Positions 5,685 to 7,818 of a DNA stretch of 7,818 nt are shown here, piece after piece. The notes below the pieces were generated by a model that saw only the letters and a program-made list of their open reading frames with translations, had not been told where the DNA came from and made no database searches. The translations under genes and the position numbers were made by a program. Each line of letters starts with the position of its first letter. The first letter of the stretch is position 1. This stretch comes from an uncultured Eubacteriales bacterium. GTDB taxonomy: Bacteria > Bacillota > Clostridia > Oscillospirales > Acutalibacteraceae. Location of the stretch: contig ONWI01000210.1 in assembly GCA_900321515.1 (NCBI GenBank), positions 1-7,818 on the forward strand. Reading direction: 5' to 3'.

Positions 5685-6377
5685 ATGAAATCGAATTCAG
5701 ATATTCAGAAAATGCAACCCTTTATGTCCCCGCTGACAGTTTGGGCATTCGCTGTCGGTACAAGCGTTGGCTGGGGATCACTGGTAGTAACAAGCAATAC
5801 ATATCTCCGACAAGCCGGTCCGTGGGGCAGCGTGATCGGGCTTCTAATTGGCGCCGCCATTATGCTGCTGGTTTGCTGGAACTATCACTATCTGGCAAAT
5901 AGATATCCCGAAGCAACCGGTGTGTATTATTTTACCAAAAACGTATTCGGATACGACCCTGCTTTTCTCATTTCCTGGTTTGTACTTCTGCTTTATTCTG
6001 CTATTTTTTGGGCAAACGCGACGGCGGTCCCTCTTTTTGCGCGATACATTTTCGGAGACGTTTTTCGTTTTGAGTATTTATATACCATTTTCGGCTACGA
6101 AATCTATCTCGGCGAGTTGCTGCTGACTGCCGCAGTTATCGGGATTACCGTATTACTCATGATAATCAGCAAAAAAGCCACAGCAAGAGCAATGATAGGG
6201 CTTGTCGCCATCTTTGTTATCGGTATCACCGCTTGTTTTGTCGTCGGCATAGTCAATTTCCTGTCCGGCTCCGTGGGATTTGAGCCACGATATGCACCCG
6301 ATGGTCTGCCGCTTGCGCAGATCGCCCGGATAGCGTCTATCTCTCCTCGGACGTTCGGCAATAGGATGGATTGTTGA
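5685..6377 (+). CDS. APC-superfamily permease, N-terminal half (frame broken)
   Basis: 230 aa in frame, followed by a premature stop. The protein opens with a short cytoplasmic tail, then TM1 (about 17-39) containing GTSVGWGS, which resembles the glycine-rich unwound TM1 of amino acid-polyamine-organocation transporters. TM2 (46-66), TM3 (92-117), TM4 (143-161) and TM5 (168-193) follow, with the cytoplasmic signature NRYPEATGVYYF after TM2. The sequence then reaches AQIARIASISP, which in relatives leads into TM6 (SPWAF-type), but it ends in the unrelated tail RTFGNRMDC. Family permeases have 10-12 helices, so about half is missing; the remainder appears in the next frame just downstream. The start is supported by GGAG nine bases upstream. 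The substrate cannot be told. In the intact protein this part probably acted as an amino-acid-binding sensor for the HD-GYP output. Confidence 0.85.
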   Translation: MKSNSDIQKMQPFMSPLTVWAFAVGTSVGWGSLVVTSNTYLRQAGPWGSVIGLLIGAAIMLLVCWNYHYLANRYPEATGVYYFTKNVFGYDPAFLISWFVLLLYSAIFWANATAVPLFARYIFGDVFRFEYLYTIFGYEIYLGELLLTAAVIGITVLLMIISKKATARAMIGLVAIFVIGITACFVVGIVNFLSGSVGFEPRYAPDGLPLAQIARIASISPRTFGNRMDC

Positions 6378-6402
6378 CGTTACTACGATTATTGCTATTT
6401 TC

Positions 6403-7599
6403 TTGTACGGATTTGTCGCTATTGCCACCATAAAATGTGCAAAGCAGGATAAAAAATCGATAAGCTTTGCCACAGGACTTGCCGTATTGATCGCAATGAT
6501 TGCCTTCGGTTTGTTAATGATATGGCCGGGTGTGAACATGGATTCTTTGAGTTCGGAAACCTACCTACTGTTTATCGTATGGACGGTTTTGGGCATGCTC
6601 TTCTTCCATCACGTTATTTCCAAAGACCATGCAAGGCATTTCGGTAAAGCAATGGTCATATGGGTCATATTGGTTTCTCTGGTTTTTCTGCTGGGAATTG
6701 TATGGATGGAAAAAATCGAACAGGAATCGGCATTGAAAGCATTAAATGATTTTCATGCATACGAGGATGGAGTCGCCAGCGAGGAGATCCTGGCAATGAG
6801 CGAGACCGAGTACCTGTCCGTTCTGAATGAAAGACTGAAGACGACCAATACCATCAGCTTTGGTGCGGCGATGGGCTTGTTTGTAATCTCCATCGGCGGA
6901 TTCCTGAGCAATTATTTATCAATGAAAAGATACGAGAAAGAGCTTAAAGAAGACGTCGAAGAAGCGAATCAACACATCATTCAATTACAACAGAGCTTCG
7001 TAGTAGGTATACTGACGATGATCGAGAGCCGGGACAATTCCACGGGCGGACATATCAAACGTACCAGTGATGTTGTGCAGATACTTGTGGAAGAAATGAA
7101 AAATGATGAGAGCCTCGGCATTGACGATGATTTTTGCAGTTGTATCATCACGGCGGCTCCGATGCACGATATCGGCAAAATTGCTGTTGACGATGCGATT
7201 TTGCGCAAGCCCGGCAAACTGACAACTGAAGAATACGAAATGATGAAATCGCACACAAAAGAAGGAGCCCGTATTCTCTGGGATATTGTGGATAGCGTTG
7301 ACAATGAACGATTCAGACAAATTGCAATCAACATGGCTATCTATCACCACGAGCGGGTGGACGGTACCGGCTATCCGCAAAAGCTATCGGGTGATGCGAT
7401 ACCTCTTGAAGCCCGTATCCTGGCGATCGCCGATGTTTACGACGCACTTGCTTCAAAACGGGCGTATAAGGAACAAATGTCAGCCGAGGAAGTTTACAAT
7501 ATCATGTTGAAAGGCAAAGGTACTCAGTTTGACAGCTACCTGTTTGAACACTTTGAAAAAGTTCGCCCGAAAATCGAAGCATACTATTCCAGTCTTTAA
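6403..7599 (+). CDS. Permease C-terminal helices fused to HD-GYP phosphodiesterase domain
   Basis: 398 aa from a TTG that has no ribosome binding site and falls inside a membrane helix, so this is probably not a true start. The same frame is open back to 6334 and reads RSAIGWIVDVTTIIAIFLYG, part of a permease helix. Further helices lie near 21-41, 53-70 and 84-101. A loop of about 48 residues, probably outside the membrane, and a last helix (about 150-170) follow, then a charged, probably coiled-coil linker (173-198). The HD-GYP domain (about 200-398) is complete: H217, HD at 255-256 with K259, H284, the HHERVDGTGYP motif at 315-325 and ADVYDAL (343-349). HD-GYP proteins hydrolyse cyclic-di-GMP to pGpG or GMP at a di- or tri-metal site, so the output domain should be competent if expressed. 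No in-frame ATG downstream has a good Shine-Dalgarno sequence. Confidence 0.88.
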   Translation: MYGFVAIATIKCAKQDKKSISFATGLAVLIAMIAFGLLMIWPGVNMDSLSSETYLLFIVWTVLGMLFFHHVISKDHARHFGKAMVIWVILVSLVFLLGIVWMEKIEQESALKALNDFHAYEDGVASEEILAMSETEYLSVLNERLKTTNTISFGAAMGLFVISIGGFLSNYLSMKRYEKELKEDVEEANQHIIQLQQSFVVGILTMIESRDNSTGGHIKRTSDVVQILVEEMKNDESLGIDDDFCSCIITAAPMHDIGKIAVDDAILRKPGKLTTEEYEMMKSHTKEGARILWDIVDSVDNERFRQIAINMAIYHHERVDGTGYPQKLSGDAIPLEARILAIADVYDALASKRAYKEQMSAEEVYNIMLKGKGTQFDSYLFEHFEKVRPKIEAYYSSL

Positions 7600-7690
7600 G
7601 ATACAGTCCGGAGAGCAGTAAGGCGTTCGGTAATGCTTTACAATACAGATTGATTTGCATTTCGGTACGTTTGAGCGCTCTTTCATAAAG

Positions 7691-7728
7691 AAAAAAATCC
7701 TGTCGGTATAAGCCGATGGGATTTTTTT
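7691..7728 (+). terminator. Intrinsic terminator after the permease/HD-GYP locus
   Basis: AAAAAAATCC followed by TGTCGG pairs with CCGATG followed by GGATTTTTTT, giving a continuous stem of about 16 bp with two G-U pairs and the loop TATAAG (7707-7712). A run of seven T closes the 3' arm. It lies about 90 bp beyond the HD-GYP stop. The A-run on the left also lets it work, less ideally, on the opposite strand. Confidence 0.85.
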
Positions 7729-7744
7729 GCTGATTGCTTTAACT

Positions 7745-7776
7745 TAAAAAAATGCCCGCTGCGCTGGCAGCGGGCA
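7745..7776 (-). terminator. Intrinsic terminator for a leftward transcript from outside the window
   Basis: On the minus strand TGCCCGCTGC (7767-7776) pairs perfectly with GCAGCGGGCA (7753-7762) across a 4-nt loop and is followed by seven U (about 7746-7752). This is a textbook terminator. It implies a gene on the minus strand whose end lies at or beyond 7780-7818. The visible 40 bases are too few to identify it. Confidence 0.85.
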
Positions 7777-7818
7777 AGCCTTGCGTGGAGATGACGAACT
7801 AAAAACCGCACTCACCTA

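Larger units (their letters stand above)
5685..7599 (+). pseudogene. Combined locus: permease-HD-GYP sensor gene broken near TM6
   Basis: The two open frames above join into one expected protein of roughly 640 aa: permease-like membrane domain, coiled coil, HD-GYP. The frame changes between 6334 (just after a stop in the second frame) and 6375 (stop of the first). The upstream part ends at ISP, the downstream part resumes at RSAIG, and the usual TM6 to TM7 stretch appears shortened. This fits a deletion whose length is not a multiple of three. A sequencing or assembly error, or programmed frameshifting, cannot be excluded; I see no slippery heptamer. Confidence 0.55.

Overview
The window looks like chromosome from a clostridial Firmicute, probably of the Oscillospiraceae/Ruminococcaceae kind. 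That assignment is inference. It rests on a T-box leader ahead of aspS, a bacterial-type AspRS with the GAD insertion, the aspS-gatC-gatA-gatB gene order, consensus sigma-A promoters (TTGACA-17-TATACT and TTGACA-17-TACAAT), a CCA-encoding tRNA, and a permease/HD-GYP signalling protein.

Left part (1-5470, almost all on the minus strand). A single transcription unit starts at a strong promoter (5441-5469) and runs leftward. It passes through a roughly 370-nt T-box leader with antiterminator and intrinsic terminator, then aspS (4999-5001 start), gatC, gatA and gatB. The genes are packed with gaps or overlaps from 28 nt down to -1 nt. AspRS has His at position 31 in an RDHGG motif, as in non-discriminating enzymes that also charge tRNA-Asn. 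GatCAB would then amidate Asp-tRNA-Asn. The striking point is that the GatA-like subunit is short (397 aa), lacks about 60 N-terminal residues, and has lost every catalytic residue of the amidase signature family (Lys to Asp, cis-Ser to Leu, nucleophile Ser to Ala). GatB and GatC look intact. A complex hairpin (238-313) follows gatB. After it comes tRNA-Arg(ACG), also on the minus strand, with its own consensus promoter.

Middle (5470-5684). This divergent intergenic stretch holds an 11-bp-arm near-palindrome and a weak candidate promoter for the rightward genes.

Right part (5685-7599, plus strand). An APC-superfamily permease N-terminal half (five membrane helices) stops at 6377. The rest of the permease, a final membrane segment, a short coiled coil and a complete HD-GYP domain continue in another reading frame with no credible new start. 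I read this as one gene for a permease-like sensor fused to a cyclic-di-GMP phosphodiesterase, broken by a frameshift or deletion. Base composition here is visibly richer in A/T than in the aspS operon.

Right edge (7600-7818). There are two back-to-back intrinsic terminators: one ends the rightward locus, and the other would end a leftward transcript entering from outside the window. No CRISPR array, insertion sequence or integrase was seen.
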